DNA of 8,488 nucleotides from an uncultured Eubacteriales bacterium (lineage in GTDB: Bacteria; Bacillota; Clostridia; Christensenellales; QALW01), in contig URYI01000086.1 of the NCBI GenBank assembly GCA_900552055.1, positions 1-8,488 of the forward strand, in the 5' to 3' direction. The position numbers were made by a program, and so were the translations under genes. The notes below the pieces were generated by a model. It had not been told where the DNA came from. It did not search any database and saw only the letters and a program-made list of their open reading frames with translations. Positions 1 through 6,525 of the stretch are shown here, one piece after another. Each line of letters opens with the position of its first letter. Position 1 is the stretch's first letter.

Positions 1-319
1 TTATCTTTAACGGCGGAGCTATGGCTGTTTTTTAAATAAAACTGCATGCTTTAAACAAAATCAATACAATTTGGGCTAAAGCTTTTTTGACAGGAATGGC
101 ACATCTTATATGCTGTTCGGCCTTGGAATGAGTATAACGCGTCTGCGTGCTGTCCGTCACAGGGACTTTCTTAATCAGAGCCTTTTATATGGGAACAGAG
201 CATTTTTGATTAAGCCCAATGATGATGTGCAGGCATATATGGGCTGTTTAAGGGTGGCGGCTTTAAACATAATAATTGCTTTCATGGGGAATATTGGTTC
301 TGAATGTATTATTCCGGGC
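1..319. other. Downstream flank of vanT, no supported gene
   Basis: After the vanT stop at 320-322 I see no gene, tRNA or clear intrinsic terminator for the operon. The minus strand has T-rich stretches near 30-60 but no stable GC stem before them. On the plus strand TTGACA (87-92) lies 16 nt before TATGCT (109-114), a possible promoter pointing into the vanT 3' end, unsupported by a credible gene. Confidence 0.55.
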
Positions 320-2506
320 TCAGTCCATATACAGCCTGTCCAGACGGGAGCCAAGGCGGCTTGCCAGTTCGTTGACCGATATTCCTGCTCTTTTGGCCAT
401 TTCAGAAGGGGAAATATATTCTGTTCCATCCTGCCCTATGAAAGTCACAATGTCGCCGCGGCAAATGCCGGGTACGTCGGTGACGTCAAGCATTAGCTGG
501 TCCATGCAGGTGCGTCCGGCAATGCTTACTCTCTTGCCGCGGATAAGCGCCTGGCCGGCCCCGCAGGATAAGCTTGCGGGGAGCCCGTCGGCATATCCGG
601 CCGGAATTACCGCTATGACCGTATCCCTCTGCGCGATAAAATCCCGTCCGTAACCCACACTTTCACCAGCTTTAATTCGCTTAATCAGAGCGACGCGGGC
701 CTTTAAGGAGATAACCGGCTCAAGCTTAAGCTTTCGGACGGTGTCCGGATAGTCCAGCAGGCCGAAAAGAAGGGCGGCCGACCTTACAAGCGAGTAATTC
801 AGCTCAGGATAGTTGAGAAAACCGTAGCTGCTTTGAAGGTGGGTTCTGGGCAGGTTTATACCGCTTTTTTGAAGGTAGGCCAGCATTTCGTCAAAGCGTT
901 TTATCTGAAGCAGGGTAAATTCCCGGTCGGCTTCCGTATTGCTGAAGGAGACGCAGAGATGGCTGTAAATGCCCGTAACCGTCAAATTGCGCAGCTTAAA
1001 GAGCGCTAAAAGCTCCTCTTTGTCCTGCGGCTGAATCCCCAGCCGTTTCATTCCCGTATCTACTGCGGCATGCACCTTCAATTTGTACCCCATATTGTTA
1101 AGAGAAAGTGCGTATTGGTAATCCAGAGCCGTTTGGGTCAGATTATAGCGGTACAGTTCAGATGCCCGCGCTGTATCGGTATAGCCCAGAATAAGTATTT
1201 CACCTGTTATTCCTTTTTTGCGCAGGGATATCCCTTCGTCTAAAGTGGAAACGGCAAAGGAATCTATGCCCATGTCGTTTAAAAATCGGGCTATTGCGCA
1301 TGCGCCCAGGCCGTAAGCGTCTGCCTTTACCACGGCCATAAGCTTGCAGCCGGGAGGAAGCGCATCCAGGAGCGCCTGTGTATTATTTTTAAGCCGGCTT
1401 AAACTGATTTCTATCCATGCTCTGCCGGTGCGGGAATTATTTGCGAGCGGTGTTTGCCCGTAAAAAATCAGCGGGGAAGATTTTGCAGCTTGGTCAGCAG
1501 GCAGCTTTTTAGTCCGCGCTGTATACCAGCGCTTTATAACAGCTAGTATATAAGCTGCTGCCGCTGAAGCAAAAGCGACGGCCGTAAAATATATAAGACT
1601 GTTGCTAAGGAGCAGCTCTTGGCAGTTAAAAAGCTTGGCTGCTCCGCGCAGAGCTATTATAACCATAGGATGCAGGATATATATATATACCGACATATCT
1701 CTGAGCAGCTTAAATCTTTTTCCGCGCACGCTCATCAATAAAAGAAAGAGGAACAAAACGCAGGGCACAAGCATTATATACATGCTGTCATGCCTCTGAT
1801 ATTGCGCTCTGTGCAGCATAAGGCCCTCAAACAGCATAAGGGCGAAAGCGCCGCATGCAATTAAAGCGTTTTTAAGGCGGGAGATTCGGATATTTTGTGC
1901 AAGAGCGCCGGCAACAAAAAATATAGGCGCAAAAAACAGGCCGTTTCGGGTATAATCAAATATTTTAAACATATGCCCATATATGCATTCTAGCGCCGGT
2001 ACCTGCGCGGTAAGCCCGTAATAGCTGTCTCCGAACAAGCCTATGACATATAGTGCCAGGGTGATAGCGGCGGCCTTTTGGCTGCCCAGTTTATCTATAA
2101 GCAGCCAGGCAATGATGCTGCCCAGCAGAGCCGCGGGAAGATACCAGAGATGATAAAAGGTGCCGTCAAAAATTAAATCCTTTATAATATTGGGCAACAG
2201 CATGTCGGTACTGAAATAACCGCTGTAAATATTTACGGGCAGATAAAGAATAATGGAAACGGCATATAAAATTGCCGTGCTCTTTAAGAATGTTTTAAGC
2301 TTTTCCTTGTCCGTTCCGTCTTTAAAGAGGAAAAAGCCGGAGGTCATAAAAAAGAAAGGGACGGCAATGCGCGCAATAATGCGGGTGAGTATATAATCTG
2401 CCGCTGAGCTTATATCGGAAAGCGGGGAAGTGTGTATGGCTATTACCAGTATCGCCGCTATCAGCCTGAAAGCGTCCAGAACAGGATATCCGCCCGTCTG
2501 GGTCAT
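320..2506 (-). CDS. vanT: VanT membrane-bound serine/alanine racemase
   Basis: Two-domain membrane protein of 728 residues (enterococcal VanT-G is about 712) that should make D-Ser from L-Ser for VanG. Residues 1-330 form an acyltransferase-3-like domain with about ten membrane helices and the conserved early His in VIAIHTSPL (H25); it may aid L-Ser uptake. Residues 360-728 form a fold-III PLP alanine racemase domain: K394 in AVVKADAYGLG binds PLP, R488 in DTGMKRLG, H516 in YSHL and R575 in LVRSAALLFGL line the site, Y619 in VGYGRDF is the second catalytic base, and CMDQ is at 667-670. The residue aligning with Tyr354 of the Geobacillus racemase is S720 (LGSRLDR). The ATG at 2506 has AGAAGGA 15 nt upstream, rather far. 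It lies 123 nt after vanXY, the only sizeable gap in the resistance operon. Confidence 0.95.
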   Translation of the reverse strand: MTQTGGYPVLDAFRLIAAILVIAIHTSPLSDISSAADYILTRIIARIAVPFFFMTSGFFLFKDGTDKEKLKTFLKSTAILYAVSIILYLPVNIYSGYFSTDMLLPNIIKDLIFDGTFYHLWYLPAALLGSIIAWLLIDKLGSQKAAAITLALYVIGLFGDSYYGLTAQVPALECIYGHMFKIFDYTRNGLFFAPIFFVAGALAQNIRISRLKNALIACGAFALMLFEGLMLHRAQYQRHDSMYIMLVPCVLFLFLLLMSVRGKRFKLLRDMSVYIYILHPMVIIALRGAAKLFNCQELLLSNSLIYFTAVAFASAAAAYILAVIKRWYTARTKKLPADQAAKSSPLIFYGQTPLANNSRTGRAWIEISLSRLKNNTQALLDALPPGCKLMAVVKADAYGLGACAIARFLNDMGIDSFAVSTLDEGISLRKKGITGEILILGYTDTARASELYRYNLTQTALDYQYALSLNNMGYKLKVHAAVDTGMKRLGIQPQDKEELLALFKLRNLTVTGIYSHLCVSFSNTEADREFTLLQIKRFDEMLAYLQKSGINLPRTHLQSSYGFLNYPELNYSLVRSAALLFGLLDYPDTVRKLKLEPVISLKARVALIKRIKAGESVGYGRDFIAQRDTVIAVIPAGYADGLPASLSCGAGQALIRGKRVSIAGRTCMDQLMLDVTDVPGICRGDIVTFIGQDGTEYISPSEMAKRAGISVNELASRLGSRLDRLYMD

Positions 2507-2521
2507 ATGCTTGGTTCTGCG

Positions 2522-2528
2522 TCCTTCT
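2522..2528 (-). promoter_or_regulatory. vanT ribosome binding site, long spacing
   Basis: AGAAGGA on the minus strand lies 15 nt before the vanT ATG at 2506. The motif is good but the spacing is longer than usual, and no alternative ATG, GTG or TTG sits nearer in frame. A stronger GGAGG lies further upstream at 2637-2633, inside the end of vanXY. Confidence 0.5.
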
Positions 2529-2629
2529 TTTTCGTTAAGAGAGCATGGGGCAGGCTTGTTTTTTTCAATTTGGGGCGGGCTGGAAAAAGCGCGCCCAATT
2601 AAAAGTGCGTCGGCAAGTTTCGTAAAATT

Positions 2630-3385
2630 CTACCTCCAGAGCGTAATAATAAAACCGTCAATGTTATTGCCTGATATTCTGTAGGGGATATTTTCCGGAA
2701 GGCGCAGGGTTTGACTGCTGCCTTTTTGGGGAAGGAAAAATATTTCAGTCTCTTTTAAATCCGTACCCTTGAAACGCAGCGGGTTGTCCTGCGTATACTT
2801 TTTTATTTCCTCAATATATTCTTCCAGAGCCATATGCCAGCATTCGGTCAGCTCTGCATGCGGACAGCCTAAATATCTGAAGTGCCAGGGCTCATCGGCT
2901 ATTCCCGTTATATTTTCTTTGCCCCTTTTATATCTTTGTATAAAGCCGCGGCTGGGCGCCTGTGCTTTAAAGCGGGCGCATATGCCTTCATCGGGAAAAT
3001 CAGGGCGTATAAAGTCTATGTTCCCTTTTTGCAGGCCCAAATCCACAGCCAGCCCGGTCTGGTGTTCGCTGTGGTTGGGCAGGGCCACATATTTGCGGGT
3101 GAAATCGGGTCCGTTATCTTTAAGGGAATCCGAATAAATTGCGCGCTGTTCATTTTGCGTGCGGTAGCCGCTTACAGCTGTTATTTCCTCTTGGCCTCCG
3201 ATGTCGTGAATTAGGCGGCTGAGGGAAGAGGAAGCCTCTTTTTCAAGCAGTATTTCGGAATTTTCGCCGTTAAACAGGGTAAGCTCGCAGTCGGAGGCAT
3301 ATTCCGTATATATTGGATTTATATTATTGACCAGTATTAAGCTGCCGCTGTGTACCATGTGCGGCCTCAAAATTATCTCATTCAT
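2630..3385 (-). CDS. vanXY: VanXY D,D-dipeptidase/D,D-carboxypeptidase
   Basis: Zinc peptidase (M15 family, VanY/VanXY type) of 251 residues, close to the roughly 254 of enterococcal VanXY-G. It should hydrolyse D-Ala-D-Ala and trim the terminal D-Ala from pentapeptide precursors, removing vancomycin-binding ends. Visible active-site elements are SGYRTQ at 72-77 (substrate-binding R75), SEHQTGLAVDL at 106-116 (zinc ligands H108 and D115) and DEPWHFRYLG at 164-173 (catalytic E165, zinc ligand H168). There is no signal peptide or membrane anchor, so it should act in the cytoplasm. This fits bifunctional VanXY rather than the membrane-anchored VanY. The ATG at 3385 lies 8 nt inside the end of vanG, consistent with coupled translation. 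The last codons encode LWR before a TAG. The 41 codons after that TAG stay open in the same frame up to the vanT ATG. Confidence 0.93.
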   Translation of the reverse strand: MNEIILRPHMVHSGSLILVNNINPIYTEYASDCELTLFNGENSEILLEKEASSSLSRLIHDIGGQEEITAVSGYRTQNEQRAIYSDSLKDNGPDFTRKYVALPNHSEHQTGLAVDLGLQKGNIDFIRPDFPDEGICARFKAQAPSRGFIQRYKRGKENITGIADEPWHFRYLGCPHAELTECWHMALEEYIEEIKKYTQDNPLRFKGTDLKETEIFFLPQKGSSQTLRLPENIPYRISGNNIDGFIITLWR

Positions 3386-4424
3386 CTTTCAGACTCAGCT
3401 CTATAAGGAATTGTATTACCTCTTTAAGCTCCATTCCGGCTCCTTTCATCATATTGGGGAATCTGCTGTGGGCGGTCAGGCCGGGTATAGTGTTTATTTC
3501 GTTAAATACTATTTTGTTTTCGGGAGTGAGGAACATATCCACCCGCGCAAAGCCTGAGCAGCCCAAAAGTCTGTAAAGAGCCAGGGCGGTTTGCCGGATG
3601 CGTTTTTCCAGCTCTTCGTCAATGGGCGCCGGCATGTGTATTTTAGATTTTTGGGGATTGTATTTTTCGGCATAATCAAACAGCCCTGGAGTTTCTATCT
3701 GGTCCACCCTGCCTGCAATCAATTCATTTTTGCCTAATACAGCGCAGCCCACCTCGCAGCCGGGTATTTCCTCTTCTATTGTTATTTCATTATCAAATTC
3801 AAAAGCTTTGCTTACAGCCCCGCTTAACTGGCCGGGGTCAGAAATTTTGCTTATGCCAAAGGAAGAGCCTGCCTTAACAGGCTTAACATACAGGGGATAT
3901 TTAAGGCTTTCCGCTTTAACGGCAATTCTCTCCTGAGGAATTTCTATTGAGGCTGTAATAAATTTGGGCACGTCAATTCCCGCGTCCCGCGCCAGGGCGT
4001 GAGCGCGCGCCTTATCCATGCAAAGGGCGGAAGAAAGGGTATTGCAGCCTATAAGAGGTATGCCGGCCTGTTCAAAAAGTCCCTGGACGGTGCCGTCCTC
4101 GCCGTTTTTCCCGTGCATGACGGGGAAGGCGGCGTCTATAACGGTAAAGCGCGGGCCGCCTTCATACAGTTCTATAATGCGGGGGTATGTTCCCCCCATT
4201 ATAGCCACGGGGACATTGCTTACGGCGTCAGCGGGCCATGAACCGTCAGGTATATTGCTGTAATTGCCGCTGTAACGGAACCAATCTCCTTCCAGGGTTA
4301 CGCCTATGGGTATGACGTTATATTTGTCGTGGTCTATATTTGTTATAACTGAGTATGCAGATTGGAGAGAGACGAAATATTCGGGGGAACGCCCGCCGAA
4401 TATAACTGCTATGTTTTTTTTCAT
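3378..4424 (-). CDS. vanG: VanG D-alanine--D-serine ligase
   Basis: Cytoplasmic ATP-dependent ligase that should join D-Ala to D-Ser, giving the low-affinity vancomycin target. The 348-residue product matches the roughly 349 residues of enterococcal VanG. It shows GGRSPEYFVSLQSA at 10-23 (the N-terminal substrate loop), HGKNGEDGT at 104-112, the lysine and glycine-rich ATP region YPLYVKPVKAGSSFGISK at 177-194, an omega-loop EKY at 253-255 followed by KSKIHMPAPI, and metal ligands D296, E309 and N311 in RVDMF and FNEINTIPG. HSRFPNMMKG close to the C-terminus is characteristic of VanG. An in-frame ATG at 4487 would add 21 residues from inside vanW; the ATG at 4424 has GAAAGG 10 nt upstream and fits the family start (MKKNIAVIFGG). 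It overlaps vanW by 4 nt and vanXY by 8 nt. Serine specificity is inferred from overall VanG similarity and the VanT/VanXY neighbours. Confidence 0.95.
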   Translation of the reverse strand: MKKNIAVIFGGRSPEYFVSLQSAYSVITNIDHDKYNVIPIGVTLEGDWFRYSGNYSNIPDGSWPADAVSNVPVAIMGGTYPRIIELYEGGPRFTVIDAAFPVMHGKNGEDGTVQGLFEQAGIPLIGCNTLSSALCMDKARAHALARDAGIDVPKFITASIEIPQERIAVKAESLKYPLYVKPVKAGSSFGISKISDPGQLSGAVSKAFEFDNEITIEEEIPGCEVGCAVLGKNELIAGRVDQIETPGLFDYAEKYNPQKSKIHMPAPIDEELEKRIRQTALALYRLLGCSGFARVDMFLTPENKIVFNEINTIPGLTAHSRFPNMMKGAGMELKEVIQFLIELSLKDE

Positions 4425-5254
4425 GCCGGATTTTCCTTTCTTATTAGTTCTTGAGGTATATTTTCTGCCGGATAACAGATTTGACATTCCTCCGAATACA
4501 AGAGCTCTTCTTGATTCTCCCCGGTGTTTTTATCTGTTTTTATCCGGCTGACCTGCAAAGTTCTGAACAGCTTTCCTTCCCTATAAAAGTATTCCAGCTC
4601 TGAATTAAACAGTTTATACTCATATTGGGAGGGTTTATCCGAAAGCAGTCTGCCGCGGATATATTCCTGATCCAGTTCAAAATCAAGCTGAAACGCGGCG
4701 TCGGTAGGGTTATAAGCTTTAAGGTCCAGCCAGCCCTCGCTTACCGCTGCGTCTAATCCCACAGTTTCTTCCATCTGCGCGGGCGGAAGGGTTTCTCTGG
4801 CATGTGCGTGGCGTTCGGTAATAGTCAGAGGGGAATTAAGAAAAAGCTGGAACAGCAGGCCGCTTAATTGGCAGAGTCCGCCGCCGTATGAGGTTTTCAG
4901 CTTGCCGTTTTCCAGCACCAGCCCTTCTTTAAAATGTTCGCGCCTGTCCGCTTTTTTTACCAGCTGGTAAAAGGAAAAGGTTTGGCCGGGATAAATTACC
5001 ACATGCTGCATGGTTCTAACGGCCAGGGCGAGGTTATGGGCCTTATTGAACTGGTATTCTATAGGAAAGCCGCTGTTTTTGTTTATCAGTACGGAGGATA
5101 TGGAACATATATCGTAGGGCAGGGGCTTTTCCAGAATGCGCTTTGAATATTTGTTGCGGTCAAACCGCATTTTGGTATAGAAAAATAATCTGCGCTGCCA
5201 CCGGCGCAGCGGAAGCAAGAATGGAAATATCTGCGTAAGACGTTTAGCCGCCAT
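4421..5254 (-). CDS. vanW: VanW family protein
   Basis: Accessory protein of vanB and vanG clusters whose biochemical role is not established. The 277-residue product has the VanW-family core: YPGQTFSFY at 88-96, then EGLVLENGKL, then GGGLCQLS at 124-131 followed by a His-rich ERHAHA at 147-152. The N-terminus (residues 1-30) is basic with hydrophobic patches but shows no clear cleavable signal peptide. The ATG at 5254 has a strong Shine-Dalgarno (AAAGGAG) 9 nt upstream and is the first gene after the putative VanR-controlled promoter. The stop TGA overlaps the vanG ATG as ATGA, so vanW and vanG are probably translationally coupled. In enterococcal vanG clusters vanY precedes vanW; here it does not, making vanW the first resistance-operon gene. 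Confidence 0.93.
   Translation of the reverse strand: MAAKRLTQIFPFLLPLRRWQRRLFFYTKMRFDRNKYSKRILEKPLPYDICSISSVLINKNSGFPIEYQFNKAHNLALAVRTMQHVVIYPGQTFSFYQLVKKADRREHFKEGLVLENGKLKTSYGGGLCQLSGLLFQLFLNSPLTITERHAHARETLPPAQMEETVGLDAAVSEGWLDLKAYNPTDAAFQLDFELDQEYIRGRLLSDKPSQYEYKLFNSELEYFYREGKLFRTLQVSRIKTDKNTGENQEELLYSEECQICYPAENIPQELIRKENPA
4435..4440 (-). promoter_or_regulatory. vanG ribosome binding site
   Basis: GAAAGG on the minus strand, inside the end of vanW and 10 nt before the ATG at 4424. It supports this ATG over the in-frame ATG at 4487. Confidence 0.75.
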
Positions 5255-5263
5255 AAATTATTG

Positions 5264-5270
5264 CTCCTTT
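5264..5270 (-). promoter_or_regulatory. vanW ribosome binding site
   Basis: AAAGGAG on the minus strand, 9 nt before the vanW ATG at 5254. It is the best ribosome site in the window and fixes the vanW start. Confidence 0.85.
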
Positions 5271-5305
5271 AAAATAATTAAAGCTTTTACTGCTTTGTTA
5301 AGTAT

Positions 5306-5314
5306 ATTATACCA
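5306..5314 (-). promoter_or_regulatory. vanW operon promoter, extended -10
   Basis: The minus strand reads TGGTATAAT, a perfect -10 hexamer with the extended TGn motif. Seventeen nt upstream, at the -35 position (5334-5329), the sequence is ATATAA, a poor match to TTGACA. A strong -10 with a weak -35 is what an activator-dependent promoter looks like. Predicted start is near 5299, about 45 nt before the vanW ATG. This should drive vanW-vanG-vanXY-vanT. Confidence 0.72.
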
Positions 5315-5360
5315 AAGCAGGACTAACCTTATATGCGGTGCGGCTGAAGACCGTCATATT

Positions 5361-5393
5361 ATTTTATAAAGAAATTCTTACGATTTTCTGAAA
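5361..5393 (-). promoter_or_regulatory. Putative VanR operator, three phased 11-mers
   Basis: Read on the minus strand from 5393, three consecutive 11-mers share spacing and pattern: TTTCAGAAAAT, then CGTAAGAATTT, then CTTTATAAAAT. T3, A5, A7, A8 and T11 are identical in all three. Overlapping the central repeat, bases 5383-5372 read TCGTAAGAATTT, matching 11 of 12 positions of the VanR site TCGTANGAAATT described for vanA (from memory). The array lies about 62-94 bp upstream of the predicted vanW transcription start, suited to OmpR-type activation. Binding is inferred. Confidence 0.6.
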
Positions 5394-5684
5394 CTGAGCT
5401 TTATATTTGTTTTTCTGCAAATTATTACTGAGGCAGTTATGAGGGCTTTCCGCGCATGATAAAGCTTTAAGCTTGTCAGCGTCAGTGCGCAAGGGACGGG
5501 ACGGTAAAAAGCGGCCTGATTTGTGTTCATGCTGCGTTACCACACTTCGTACAGCGTCGGGTACGTCTTTAAGGGGCGTAAAATCAGCACATTTTTTGTG
5601 CTGCGGCTTTACTTCTTGTGGATTTGATGTTTTCAAGGCAGAGAAATAAGTGGTTCCGGATAGAACGCCGGTTGAGGAGAACAT
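5364..5684 (-). CDS. Doubtful ORF, 106 aa, between vanS and vanW
   Basis: This is the only frame of 100 codons or more in the vanS-vanW gap. The 106-residue product is polar and Lys/Ser rich, with no signal peptide, membrane helix or motif I recognise. No Shine-Dalgarno precedes the ATG at 5684. Its 3' end runs across the putative VanR operator at 5361-5393, which argues against coding. A perfect 7-bp hairpin (5585-5591 with 5597-5603) falls inside it. It does not resemble VanY. Most likely it is a chance frame. Confidence 0.15.
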   Translation of the reverse strand: MFSSTGVLSGTTYFSALKTSNPQEVKPQHKKCADFTPLKDVPDAVRSVVTQHEHKSGRFLPSRPLRTDADKLKALSCAESPHNCLSNNLQKNKYKAQFQKIVRISL

Positions 5685-5784
5685 AGAAAACAGAGGGCTT
5701 TTTGCTTAAAGCGTATTAGCCCGTGCGCGCTGGTACCGCATATAAACAGTTTTTAAATGAAAGCTGAATTAGATGGAAGGTGCA

Positions 5785-5802
5785 TATAAAACCGCAGGCA
5801 GC
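5785..5802 (+). repeat. Outer inverted repeat, left copy
   Basis: TATAAAACCGCAGGCAGC, an exact reverse complement of 6408-6425. The pair encloses 641 bp, including the whole MITE-like element and the hairpin cluster, and lies within the vanS-vanW gap. Confidence 0.7.
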
Positions 5803-5842
5803 AATCTATCATCTCAGATAAGCAATTATTTCTATAAAACAA

Positions 5843-6104
5843 TACCCTAAATTGACAAGGGCATATACGGTCAGGACGCCTGCCGTGTTGCTTTTCCCTC
5901 CGTGTACGTCCGGTACACGTCGTTCAAGCGCCTTGCAGGGCACCCAAACGGCCGCTGCCAGACTCTTCGGCCTCCAGCAGGTTTGATTTGGGCATTTTCA
6001 AGGAAGCGGAATGAGGCGTACTGAACGTGCACCAATTGACGACGACGCAGAAAATGCCGGAATCAGGCCGCTGGAGGCGTGCATCCCCTTGTCAATTTAG
6101 GGTA
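5843..6104. mobile_element. MITE-like element, 262 bp, 19-bp inverted repeats
   Basis: The ends are perfect inverted repeats of 19 bp: TACCCTAAATTGACAAGGG at 5843-5861 and its reverse complement at 6086-6104. The outermost TA on each side could equally be a TA target duplication, as made by IS630/Tc1-mariner transposases, because TA is self-complementary. No transposase frame fits inside. The interior looks richer in GC than its flanks and folds: a 29-30 nt imperfect stem (5970-5999 with 6050-6078) and a small hairpin (5901-5907 with 5913-5919). A non-autonomous element moved in trans is the simplest reading. I do not recognise the family. It lies between vanS and the vanW promoter and leaves both genes intact. 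Confidence 0.75.
5970..6078 (+). other. Long stem-loop inside the MITE-like element
   Basis: Bases 5970-5999 pair with 6050-6078 around a 50-nt loop. The outer nine pairs (GCCTCCAGC with GCTGGAGGC) and inner nine (GGCATTTTC with GAAAATGCC) are perfect. Between them are one bulged A, one G-G mismatch and three positions that are U-G wobbles in plus-strand RNA but A-C mismatches in minus-strand RNA. The fold is therefore better on the strand antisense to the van genes. Confidence 0.6.
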
Positions 6105-6267
6105 AGAATTTACAGTATAAATTCCTGCTTGCTGCTGTTGCTGCTACGCTGCTGCGGTACAAGACAAAACCACTAGAAGAACTGAATAATTCTTATTTTA
6201 TGAAGTTTCAAACCTCCGGTTTTAATGGAAACTGCAATAAATTACAGTGAAGAATTTGTAAAATGCG

Positions 6268-6345
6268 AAGTTAAGTTTGTCGCAAGGTAATTTGCGCGAC
6301 AAACTTCACTGTCGCAGGGAAACTTAACTTGCCCGTCAGGGCAAG
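6268..6345. other. Cluster of competing hairpins
   Basis: Three perfect stems share sequence. AAGTTTGTCGC (6273-6283) pairs with 6296-6306, 11 bp with a 12-nt loop. AAGTTAAGTTT (6268-6278) pairs with 6320-6330, 11 bp, and cannot form fully with the first. CTTGCCC (6328-6334) pairs with GGGCAAG (6339-6345), 7 bp with loop GTCA, and overlaps the second stem by 3 nt. This resembles an attenuator or a decayed palindromic repeat. No T-tract follows on either strand. Confidence 0.6.
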
Positions 6346-6407
6346 CGCCGTTTGGGTTCAGAGAGGTGCATTATATAAAATACTGCCTTATGCGGCTGTG
6401 CTGATAC

Positions 6408-6425
6408 GCTGCCTGCGGTTTTATA
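6408..6425 (-). repeat. Outer inverted repeat, right copy
   Basis: Exact reverse complement of 5785-5802. Related degenerate motifs occur at 6141-6159 (GCTGCTACGCTGCTGCGGT) and 6515-6527, so it may belong to a small dispersed repeat family rather than marking the ends of one element. Confidence 0.65.
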
Positions 6426-6507
6426 AAATGGGCTAAATATTGGCATTTTAAATATGTTAAGCTTGAGAATAAGAATATATAAATCAGTCTGTTGCAGTAT
6501 ATTAGCT

Positions 6508-6525
6508 AACCGCTGCTGCGCGGTT
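6508..6525. terminator. Weak hairpin just after vanS
   Basis: AACCGC and GCGGTT pair around a 6-nt loop, beginning 12 nt past the vanS stop codon. On the minus strand no U-run follows (AGCTAATA); on the plus strand only TTTT overlaps the 3' arm. It may slow transcription leaving vanS but is a poor intrinsic terminator. Confidence 0.25.

Noticed and set aside
175..429. Minus-strand ORF of 84 codons overlapping the vanT 3' end
   Set aside because: It overlaps vanT in another frame, shows no motif and no ribosome site; best explained as chance.
110..496. Plus-strand ORF of 128 codons downstream of and antisense to the vanT end
   Set aside because: It overlaps the conserved C-terminus of VanT by about 177 nt, has no ribosome site and no recognisable motif; the overlapping part is an antisense shadow.
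4425..4487. Longer VanG starting at the ATG at 4487
   Set aside because: The added 21 residues lie within vanW and are not family-like; the ATG at 4424 has a proper Shine-Dalgarno and gives the expected length.
5843..6345. CRISPR array or tandem-repeat array in the vanS-vanW gap
   Set aside because: The repeats are inverted pairs with unequal spacing, not regularly spaced direct repeats, and no cas gene is present.
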